The notes under the pieces: generated by a model
The model's database searches: none
What the model was told of the DNA's origin: nothing
Seen by the model: only the letters and a program-made list of their open reading frames with translations
Origin: Aminipila sp051883075
GTDB lineage: Bacteria > Bacillota > Clostridia > Peptostreptococcales > Anaerovoracaceae
Assembly: GCA_051883075.1 (NCBI GenBank)
Contig: JBJETA010000156.1
Span: forward strand, 1 to 30,483
DNA length: 30,483 nt
Direction of reading: 5' to 3'
Translations under genes and position numbers: made by a program
Shown here: positions 24,080-30,483 of the stretch, piece by piece
Position numbering within the stretch: position 1 is the stretch's first letter
How the letters are laid out: every line of letters begins with the position of its first letter

Positions 24080-24745
24080 TTAACTGCAGGCAATCAGTCT
24101 TACAAACTTGATATGCTCATTATTTTTCAGCTCGTCAAGTATTTCAGGTGTTATGTTTTCATCTATTTCAATGATACAGAACGCATCCTTGTTCTTCTGT
24201 GAACGGCTTACCTTCATGGTTGCAACGTTTATGTTGTTGTCGGCAAGAACAGTGGCAACATGGCTGATAACACCCTTCTGGTCATCCTGTTTTACAAAGA
24301 TTGTCGGTAATGTCCCGCTTATGCCGATTTCATATCCGTCTATCCTGTCTACCCGTATGTTGCCGCCGCCTATGGAAGAGGCCTGTATCACGGAAGTTAA
24401 TTCGTCCTGATTGTAAAAGGTTATCACAACCGAGTTTTCATGTGCATTTTCAAGTTCCACAGGATAAAAGCTGAATTCAATACCTTCACTTTCTGCAATC
24501 TCAAAGGAGCGTGATATTCTCTCATCATCTTCTCCAATCCCTATAACTCCTGCAAGAAGCGCTTTATCCGTTCCGTGTCCCTTTCCGGTCTTTTCAAAAG
24601 AACCGTACAGACCGAAAGTAACCCTGTCAAAATCAGCACTTACGATTTGTCTTGCCATCTTCCCGATTTTAGCCGCTCCCGCCGTATGTGAGCTGGAAGG
24701 ACCGATCATGATAGGACCCGCAACCTGAAAAATACTTGTGTTCAT
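24080..24745 (-). CDS. sdaAB: L-serine dehydratase, beta subunit with ACT domain
   Basis: A 221-residue beta subunit. The N-terminal part has GPIMIGPSSSHTAGAAKIG, a conserved substrate-site segment, and the C-terminal part from about residue 145 is an ACT domain (TLPTIFVKQDDQKGVISHVATVL), which usually binds an amino acid effector. AAGGAGATATAGATT precedes the ATG. It is the first gene of a seven-gene - strand string that runs to 18650. Confidence 0.95.
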   Translation of the reverse strand: MNTSIFQVAGPIMIGPSSSHTAGAAKIGKMARQIVSADFDRVTFGLYGSFEKTGKGHGTDKALLAGVIGIGEDDERISRSFEIAESEGIEFSFYPVELENAHENSVVITFYNQDELTSVIQASSIGGGNIRVDRIDGYEIGISGTLPTIFVKQDDQKGVISHVATVLADNNINVATMKVSRSQKNKDAFCIIEIDENITPEILDELKNNEHIKFVRLIACS

Positions 24746-24785
24746 AATCTATATCTCCTTATTTTTCATAACTTCAGCACCCTAT

Positions 24786-24813
24786 ATTATACTATAAATA
24801 AAAATATAAACAA
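24786..24813 (-). promoter_or_regulatory. sdaAB: Probable promoter of the sdaAB operon
   Basis: On the - strand, TATAAT (24786-24791) lies 16 bases after TTGTTT (24808-24813). It precedes the sdaAB start by about 40 bases. The -10 is perfect and the -35 is moderate. I see no other gene between 24746 and 24934. Confidence 0.55.
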
Positions 24814-24820
24814 ACAAAAA

Positions 24821-24839
24821 ACCAAGGATTTCCCTTGGT
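24821..24839 (-). terminator. Intrinsic terminator of the transglycosylase gene
   Basis: ACCAAGG (24821-24827) pairs with CCTTGGT (24833-24839). On the - strand it is followed by a T run (TTTTTTGTTTG). It lies about 95 bases after the transglycosylase stop and just before the sdaAB promoter. Confidence 0.78.
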
Positions 24840-24934
24840 CTTTTGCTTTTCTATATTATATGCTTTTTAGTCACGATTTTTTTATTCTTCTTTCCGGTTT
24901 TTGAATTCTCTTCTTTGAGTCTGTTTTTTTCAGT

Positions 24935-26038
24935 CTAATTATATCCGTTTACGGAAAGAAAATTGTTTATCCCGGTATACGCAGACATAATCTTTGTCGC
25001 ATACGCTGTTGAGTAATTTCCTCGGCTTACTCTCGCAGAGCCCTGGTTATATGCAGATAAAGCTCTCACTTTATCTCCGTTGTAGTTAGTAATACTGTTG
25101 CTTATGATGCTTGCACCGATATTAATGTTCGTACGCGGATCTTTCAGCTGGTCCGCATTTACACCGTATCCCGCACCTGTTGCAGGCATTATCTGCATAA
25201 GTCCAACCGCACCACCGCGTGAAACAATGCCCGGAGTAAATGTGCTCTCTCTGTGAGCTACAGCCATCAGCAGCTTCTCGTCTATATTGTAAACCTTGGC
25301 TGCTCTTTTGAACATAAACACCATTTCCTGTGCATATGAAGTGGATATTCCACTGTTATAATTTAAAATATAGTTTACTAACCCTCTGTTATATCTGGAT
25401 TCAGGTTCCTTCCAGAAATTTTTTGCAGCTTTTCCTTCCACTGTACTTATACATAATCCGAAATAAGAATCATAGTACAAATCCCAATTGAAGATTTCGC
25501 TGCTTTTCATCGCTTTTACAGGGATGAAAAGGTAGTTTCCGATTGCCAGTACCGGCAATCCCTCTAGATCAACTTCTTCGACCAGCATCTCAGGTGCGTT
25601 TATTACCTCTGACCCAGCTTCAATTGCTTCTGCGTCTTCAGTTATCTCCTGTTCTTCGTCTGAAAGTTCTTCATAAGCTAAAACTTTGACTTCTTTTAAA
25701 ACCTTTAACTGGATGTCATAACCATTGTTTTTAGCCCAGTTCTTGCTAAGGTTTTTCTTAGTCTCCTCCGTCTTCAGAAGTTTTAATGTGCGGCTTTCCC
25801 AGTCCATTTCTGCTTCAAATCCACAGATGTCGCCCATATCTGAGCTTAATGGAATGTAAGTCGTGTCTTTATAAAGGAAGAACGGATATTGTAAATTGTA
25901 ATTGACAATTTCACTTCCATTTATAACGACTTTCTTATTAAAAAAATCTCCTTGAACGTATTCATCAGCATATATAGAAATTGATGAGAAAAGCACAATG
26001 GTCAATGAAAGCCACACAGATATAAGCTTCTTTGCCAT
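24935..26038 (-). CDS. Secreted lytic transglycosylase with N-terminal copper-amine-oxidase-like domain
   Basis: A 367-residue exported peptidoglycan-cleaving enzyme. The signal peptide is residues 1-24 (cleavage near IYADE). Residues about 32-90 and 160-200 resemble the two halves of the copper amine oxidase N-terminal-like domain common in clostridial surface proteins (FFLYKDTTYIPLS, NYLFIPVKAM), separated by an acidic stretch (123-155). The C-terminal SLT domain has catalytic Glu264 in HRESTF, then GLMQIMPATG (279-288) and ALSAYNQG (326-333). It is a single-gene unit. The N-terminal domain probably binds cell-wall polymer; that is inference. Confidence 0.9.
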   Translation of the reverse strand: MAKKLISVWLSLTIVLFSSISIYADEYVQGDFFNKKVVINGSEIVNYNLQYPFFLYKDTTYIPLSSDMGDICGFEAEMDWESRTLKLLKTEETKKNLSKNWAKNNGYDIQLKVLKEVKVLAYEELSDEEQEITEDAEAIEAGSEVINAPEMLVEEVDLEGLPVLAIGNYLFIPVKAMKSSEIFNWDLYYDSYFGLCISTVEGKAAKNFWKEPESRYNRGLVNYILNYNSGISTSYAQEMVFMFKRAAKVYNIDEKLLMAVAHRESTFTPGIVSRGGAVGLMQIMPATGAGYGVNADQLKDPRTNINIGASIISNSITNYNGDKVRALSAYNQGSARVSRGNYSTAYATKIMSAYTGINNFLSVNGYN

Positions 26039-26086
26039 ACCTTGTTTCTCCTCTCTTTCTCTTGGTCTTTTTTAAAGACATTCCTT

Positions 26087-26095
26087 ATTATACCA
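26087..26095 (-). promoter_or_regulatory. Extended -10 promoter of the transglycosylase gene
   Basis: The - strand carries TGGTATAAT, an extended -10 element (TGnTATAAT), with TATAAT at 26087-26092. No good -35 hexamer is found at the normal distance, as expected for this promoter class. It lies about 50 bases upstream of the start codon. Confidence 0.5.
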
Positions 26096-26160
26096 TGTTT
26101 TCATATAAAGTATACCTTTTTGCTCATATTCAGAAAATTCTTTACCGATTTAACGCAAAA

Positions 26161-26186
26161 GAAAGCGTTGGTTTTCCAACGCTTTC
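26161..26186 (-). terminator. Intrinsic terminator of the diguanylate cyclase gene
   Basis: A perfect 11-bp stem, GAAAGCGTTGG (26161-26171) with CCAACGCTTTC (26176-26186), has a four-base loop. On the - strand it is followed by TTTTGCG. It lies 62 bases after the GGDEF gene stop. Confidence 0.82.
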
Positions 26187-26248
26187 ACAACTATTGTTTC
26201 TCCAAAAAAACTTATTTTTACATTGTTAATGTACAAATATGTCCTCTC

Positions 26249-28444
26249 CTAATTCTGTTTTTTCGCAATTTCTTCATTAATTTCATCAAAAAACACAACT
26301 TTATTTTTGCCGGTTTTTTTCGCCTGATATAAAGCTTCATCTACCTCTGCATACAGTTCCTTAAACCCCTCTGCGGTAATGTCAAACATGGCAGCACCTA
26401 CACTTGCCGATATATTGCTCCACTTCTCATTTTTCTCCCTCAGCCCTTCAACCATTCTGCGAACCTTCTCCACAAGATTTACCGCTTCATTTCTTCCCGT
26501 AACATTTCTGAATACAATAACAAATTCATCTCCGCCAAGTCTGCTTACTATATTGTTTTCCCCTGCCAGCAGTTCAAGTTCCTTTCCTACTTCCTTAAGA
26601 AGCATATCGCCTGCAGGATGCCCAAACTTGTCATTTACTCCTTTAAACCCATCAAGATCCAGCATTACAAAGCAGTTTCTTTCATCTTCCGAGCTGTGTT
26701 TTAAGTCTTTTTCATGTCTGCTTCCGTTATTCAAAATAACCTTGTTTACCTCGTTTTCCAGTTTTCGTCTGTTCATCAGTCCTGTCAGAGAGTCCCGCTC
26801 CGCCTGCACACGTTCTTCCTTTCGCATCAGCATCACATGGATAAGCGCAAGCAGAATCATGCCGCAGCACGCAGCAACAAAGCTTACAAACAGTTTAGGC
26901 GACGAATAGTACAGCTTTTTTATAAAAGGCTGCTCATAAACAACATAATTGCTCAGAACTATGTTTGAAAGCTCTGTCTCGGAAATGCAGTGAAGCCCCT
27001 TGTTTACAATATTTAAAAGGACTATATCTTCCTTCTGTGAAACTCCCATGGCAAGATCCTCGGAATATCCTATCAGATCCTGTCTTATAAGATTTTCAAA
27101 CTTCGGATTTGCAAGATAGTAGTTCGCTGCGTAAGCATTTGCAATGGTGGCTTCTGCCTCACCGCTGTTTACCGCTTCAAAACATTCCTCTACCGTATCA
27201 TACTTTTTTATCCTGTAATACTTCAGGATGTCAAGATAGTAGTCTTTAGGCATGGCTACAACTTCAAGATTTTCAAAGCTTCTCTCCTTTGATATGACCC
27301 CGACCAGCGGAATATTCATGCAGATAGAGGAGGTATAAATGCCTCTTTTATCTGAAGTTTCATAATCATGGCTTACGAAGCTTATCATGTCGCATCTTCC
27401 TGTTTTTACGAAACGGAGTGCCTCATTGAGATTCTCTCCCTTAACAAATTCAAACTGCAGTCCGGTGTATTTTGACAGAAGGTCAAAAACATCTTTGGTA
27501 ACACCCTTTATCTGCTGAGTTTCTTCATCAAAGTATTCTATAGGGTGCCAGCCCTTATCATATGCAACCGTTACCACTTTTTTGTTTTTTATATATTCCA
27601 GTTCTTCGTTTGTAAATGATGGCATTGCGGCCTTGTTTTCAATGTTATATTTGCTTTTTATCTGCATAGCATAGGAAGGGTTACTGTTATATATGTTTTT
27701 TAAAGAACCGTTTAAATCTTCCAGTATATCCTTCCTGTTCCTGTTTACAGCATAGTACAGAGGCTTTTCATCAAGCTTTGCTATAACCTTTTCTTTTCTT
27801 ACATCAGCTTCCTCCGCAACATAAATGGCATCTACAGCCCCGTCTTTAAGAGCTTCTTCCAGTTTTTCCATATCCGGAAAATAGACTTTATTTATGGAAA
27901 AGCCATTTTCACGACAGTAATCGTCAAGATAACACTCCTGATAGTCCTTCTCTATAATGCCCACATCCATGCCGTTAAAAGCATTAAAATCTTCAAAATT
28001 TATATCTGAATTTCCCTGTGAGGTAAATAAGCACAATGCCGAATTGCGATTTGTATAATCAGAATACAGGACATTATCCGAACGAAACGCAGCCTTATCC
28101 ACACCGCCAACCAGGTCAATCTTCCCCGCTTCAAGAAGCTCCATGCATTTACTGAAGCTTCCCATTACAAACTGATACTCCCAATTTGCAAACTGTGAAA
28201 TTTCTTTCAGATAATCGTAACCGTAGCCCGAGTATACCCCGTTTTCGTCAAACTCCTGATAGCCCTGACATATATAGTAACCTACTCTTACAATCTTCTT
28301 TTCCTTTTTCTCAGTTTCCGCATTTGCAGGAATAAAAAAAGCAGGAATAACCATGGACAGAATCACTGCAAACACAAGTACCATGGCTCCCGCACCTAAA
28401 AAGCTTCTTTTTCTGTTATTTCTATATCTTCCTTCTCTAAACAT
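26249..28444 (-). CDS. Membrane diguanylate cyclase with two periplasmic solute-binding domains
   Basis: A 731-residue signal transducer. A membrane segment or signal sequence at residues 18-42 leads into two tandem extracytoplasmic domains of the family 3 amino-acid-binding type (about 50-265 and 285-500; the second has VVTVAYDKGWHPIEYFDEE and the typical GVTKDVFDLLSKYTGL). A second membrane helix at about 517-540 is followed by the GGDEF domain, starting DSLTGLMNRR (551-560). The active site RLGGDEF (635-641) is intact, so cyclic-di-GMP synthesis is expected. The RxxD inhibitory site five residues before GGDEF is absent. No EAL domain is present. It probably reports on an amino acid or similar ligand outside the cell. 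Single-gene unit with AAGGAG before the ATG. Confidence 0.9.
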   Translation of the reverse strand: MFREGRYRNNRKRSFLGAGAMVLVFAVILSMVIPAFFIPANAETEKKEKKIVRVGYYICQGYQEFDENGVYSGYGYDYLKEISQFANWEYQFVMGSFSKCMELLEAGKIDLVGGVDKAAFRSDNVLYSDYTNRNSALCLFTSQGNSDINFEDFNAFNGMDVGIIEKDYQECYLDDYCRENGFSINKVYFPDMEKLEEALKDGAVDAIYVAEEADVRKEKVIAKLDEKPLYYAVNRNRKDILEDLNGSLKNIYNSNPSYAMQIKSKYNIENKAAMPSFTNEELEYIKNKKVVTVAYDKGWHPIEYFDEETQQIKGVTKDVFDLLSKYTGLQFEFVKGENLNEALRFVKTGRCDMISFVSHDYETSDKRGIYTSSICMNIPLVGVISKERSFENLEVVAMPKDYYLDILKYYRIKKYDTVEECFEAVNSGEAEATIANAYAANYYLANPKFENLIRQDLIGYSEDLAMGVSQKEDIVLLNIVNKGLHCISETELSNIVLSNYVVYEQPFIKKLYYSSPKLFVSFVAACCGMILLALIHVMLMRKEERVQAERDSLTGLMNRRKLENEVNKVILNNGSRHEKDLKHSSEDERNCFVMLDLDGFKGVNDKFGHPAGDMLLKEVGKELELLAGENNIVSRLGGDEFVIVFRNVTGRNEAVNLVEKVRRMVEGLREKNEKWSNISASVGAAMFDITAEGFKELYAEVDEALYQAKKTGKNKVVFFDEINEEIAKKQN

Positions 28445-28491
28445 ACAGGCTTTTCTCCTTATCTGCTTAGGATATTGTATACTTTGTTACT

Positions 28492-28500
28492 ATTATAACA
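28492..28500 (-). promoter_or_regulatory. Extended -10 promoter of the diguanylate cyclase gene
   Basis: The - strand reads TGTTATAAT, an extended -10 (TGnTATAAT), with TATAAT at 28492-28497. The -35 region is weak. It sits about 48 bases before the start codon and downstream of the ATP synthase terminator. Confidence 0.45.
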
Positions 28501-28542
28501 GAATCTTTACAAATTTCCACATATTTCGACTTCAAAAAAATA

Positions 28543-28582
28543 AAAGTACATCTGGCAGTTGTATAAACTGCAGATGTACTTT
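28543..28582 (-). terminator. Terminator of the ATP synthase operon
   Basis: A 12-bp stem, AAAGTACATCTG (28543-28554) with CAGATGTACTTT (28571-28582), continues past one bulged base into CAGTT/AACTG with a GTATA loop. On the - strand it is followed by TATTTTTTTG. It lies just after the atpC stop, so atpC is the last gene of the operon. Confidence 0.9.
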
Positions 28583-28594
28583 ATTTATCCAGTT

Positions 28595-29029
28595 CTATCT
28601 TTTATATCTTGCTCCGTTTTCAGCCAGATTCATTCTGGTTGCCTGTTTTGCCAGAGCAATTTTAGCCTTTACAATCTCATTTTCGTCAGTATTTCTGTCG
28701 TTGTGAGTTGAAAGCCATTCTTCGATTATATTTTTCTGATTTGCCGCACGTTCAAAATCTATATCCTCTGCCCACTCTGCGGCATCGGTATAAATGATGA
28801 TGTTATCACGAACGTCCACATATCCGCCTGCAATAGCAGCCTTTTTAAACTCAGTCGCGCCTTCTTCCTGGATTTTTAAAACACCCACATCAAGAAGCTT
28901 GCACGCCCAGGTATGCCCCGGCATATAGCCCTCTTCACCTGTAAAGGTTCTGACTACAACCATTTCAACCTTACCCTTATAGAACAGTTTAGAAGGCGTT
29001 ATAACCTCAAGCAGTACACTTTTAGCCAT
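28595..29029 (-). CDS. atpC: F-type ATP synthase epsilon subunit
   Basis: A 144-residue epsilon subunit of the F1 sector. The N-terminal beta-sandwich is recognisable from LLEVITPSKLFYKGKVEMVVVRTFTGEEGYMPGH and AIAGGYVDVRDNIIIYTDAAE. The C-terminal half (about 90-144) is the helical hairpin that can inhibit ATP hydrolysis. It follows atpD by 26 bases and ends the operon. Confidence 0.95.
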   Translation of the reverse strand: MAKSVLLEVITPSKLFYKGKVEMVVVRTFTGEEGYMPGHTWACKLLDVGVLKIQEEGATEFKKAAIAGGYVDVRDNIIIYTDAAEWAEDIDFERAANQKNIIEEWLSTHNDRNTDENEIVKAKIALAKQATRMNLAENGARYKR

Positions 29030-29055
29030 ATCTTTTCTCCCTTCTTACCTCAAAG

Positions 29056-30453
29056 CTATTTCTTTGAAGCATTAAACTTTTCTACAACGTCATCTATGCT
29101 TCCTGCCATCAGGAACATGGATTCAGGTATATCATCATGCTTTCCTTCAAGGATTTCCTTAAAGCTTCTGATAGTTTCCTTTAAAGGAACATACTTTCCT
29201 TCCATACCTGTAAACTGCTCCGCAACGCTGAACGGCTGTGACAGGAATCTCTGGATTTTTCTTGCTCTTGCAACCAGAAGCTTATCTGAGTCGGACAATT
29301 CATCCATACCCAGGATAGCAATAATGTCCTGCAGGTCTTTATATCTCTGCAGCACTTCCTGAACGCCTCTTGCTGTTTCATAATGCTCTTCACCTACGAT
29401 ATTAGGGTCCATAATTCTTGAACTTGATTCAAGAGGGTCAACCGCAGGATAAATACCCAGTGAAGATATCGCTCTTGAAAGAACCGTAGTTGCATCCAGA
29501 TGGGCGAAAGTTGTAGCAGGAGCAGGGTCTGTCAGGTCATCGGCAGGTACATAAATAGCCTGTACCGATGTGATGGAGCCCTTCTTTGTTGATGTGATTC
29601 TTTCCTGCAATGCACCCATTTCTGTAGCAAGAGTAGGCTGATAGCCTACCGCTGAAGGTACACGGCCCAGAAGTGCGGATACTTCAGAACCCGCCTGAGT
29701 AAATCTGAAGATATTATCAATAAACAGAAGTACATCCTGTCCTTCAACGTCTCTGAAGTATTCAGCCATTGTCAGACCTGTAAGGGCAACTCTCATTCTT
29801 GCTCCCGGCGGTTCATTCATCTGTCCGAATACCATGGCAGTTTTATTGATAACACCTGATTCAATCATTTCATAGTACAGGTCATTACCTTCTCTTGTTC
29901 TTTCTCCTACACCTGCAAATACGGAAATACCTCCGTGTTCTCTTGCGATGTTGCTGATAAGTTCCTGAATAAGTACAGTTTTTCCTACTCCGGCACCTCC
30001 GAACAGACCTACTTTACCGCCTCTTGTATATGGTGCGATAAGGTCAATAACCTTGATACCTGTTTCGAAAATCTGTGAACTTGTATCCTGTTCTTCAAAA
30101 GAAGGAGCTTCCTTGTGTATGGAATGCTTTTCGCTTGTTTCCACAGGACCCTTTTCATCAATCGGCTCACCGATAACATTGAACAGTCTTCCAAGAACTT
30201 CTTTACCTACAGGCACCTTGATAGGACCGCCTGTATCTATAGCCTCCATCCCTCTTCTTAAACCATCGGTAGCCGACAAAGCAATACACTTAACTATGTC
30301 ATCACCAACGTGCTGAGCTACCTCAGCAACAATATCCTTGCCGTCATGCTTAATAATGATGGCATTAAGCAGTTCCGGGATATTATCGGCTGAAAATTTT
30401 ATATCTATAACCGGTCCGATAATCTGGTGAATAATACCTATATTCTGTTCCAT
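29056..30453 (-). CDS. atpD: F-type ATP synthase beta subunit
   Basis: A 465-residue catalytic beta subunit of F1. Walker A is GGAGVGKT (152-159), GERTREGNDLYYEM (183-196) contains the catalytic Glu, and Walker B is LLFID (242-246). The start MEQNIGIIHQIIGPVIDIKF is normal. ATG 30453 has GGGAGGTGG about 9 bases upstream; a GTG at 30465 lies inside that site and was not used. The gene is complete; the upstream atp genes lie beyond the window. Whether the complex pumps protons or sodium cannot be told from beta. Confidence 0.97.
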   Translation of the reverse strand: MEQNIGIIHQIIGPVIDIKFSADNIPELLNAIIIKHDGKDIVAEVAQHVGDDIVKCIALSATDGLRRGMEAIDTGGPIKVPVGKEVLGRLFNVIGEPIDEKGPVETSEKHSIHKEAPSFEEQDTSSQIFETGIKVIDLIAPYTRGGKVGLFGGAGVGKTVLIQELISNIAREHGGISVFAGVGERTREGNDLYYEMIESGVINKTAMVFGQMNEPPGARMRVALTGLTMAEYFRDVEGQDVLLFIDNIFRFTQAGSEVSALLGRVPSAVGYQPTLATEMGALQERITSTKKGSITSVQAIYVPADDLTDPAPATTFAHLDATTVLSRAISSLGIYPAVDPLESSSRIMDPNIVGEEHYETARGVQEVLQRYKDLQDIIAILGMDELSDSDKLLVARARKIQRFLSQPFSVAEQFTGMEGKYVPLKETIRSFKEILEGKHDDIPESMFLMAGSIDDVVEKFNASKK

Positions 30454-30483
30454 ATTCCAAACCACCTCCCTGTTTTCTTTGTA

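Noticed and set aside
1..30483. CRISPR arrays, tRNA or rRNA genes, transposons, phage genes
   Set aside because: No regularly spaced repeats, cloverleaf structures, ribosomal RNA sequence, transposase or phage motifs were seen on reading either strand.

Overview
The window looks like the chromosome of an anaerobic Gram-positive bacterium of the class Clostridia. The main reasons are the SCIFF ranthipeptide precursor and maturase pair, an iron-sulfur two-subunit L-serine dehydratase, ScpA/ScpB, strong AGGAGG-type ribosome binding sites, canonical sigma-A promoters and a moderate GC content (about 40-45% by eye). The genus cannot be fixed from the sequence alone. I see no tRNA, rRNA, CRISPR array, insertion sequence or phage gene; this is core chromosome.

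Layout. Bases 1-1248 (+ strand) carry the end of an OmpR-type response regulator and its complete histidine kinase, closed by a terminator shared with the opposing operon. Bases 1375-14462 (- strand) are one long purine operon in the order purL-purE-purC-purF-purM-purN-purF-like-purO-AICAR transformylase-purD-ylxP-like. It starts at a clear promoter with PurBox-like sites. The last two steps to IMP use a free-standing AICAR transformylase domain plus an archaeal-type PurO, not the usual fused PurH. Between purN and purO sits a second PurF-like protein that has lost its glutaminase active site but keeps the PRPP-binding motif and the iron-sulfur cysteines. purK and purB are absent from the window.

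Bases 14672-16508 (- strand) are the SCIFF unit: promoter, a 48-residue precursor, an internal hairpin, the radical SAM/SPASM maturase and a terminator. The precursor has five cysteines, not six. Position 32, the reported thioether donor in a characterised homologue, is Ser, and so is acceptor position 37. Bases 16632-18613 (+ strand) hold a D,D-carboxypeptidase with a possible lipobox and a cysteine-rich PyrK-like flavin/iron-sulfur protein.

Bases 18650-24745 (- strand) form a tightly packed, partly overlapping gene string: sdaAB-sdaAA-mtnA-EamA transporter-scpA-scpB-iron-sulfur aldo/keto reductase. It joins serine breakdown, methylthioribose salvage and chromosome condensation. Bases 24935-28444 (- strand) are two single-gene units: a secreted lytic transglycosylase and a membrane diguanylate cyclase with two solute-binding sensor domains. 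Bases 28543-30453 (- strand) are the end of the F-type ATP synthase operon (atpD, atpC, terminator).

The best candidates for something undescribed are the glutaminase-dead PurF paralogue inside the purine operon, the five-cysteine SCIFF peptide, and the orphan PyrK-like protein with clustered cysteines at both ends.
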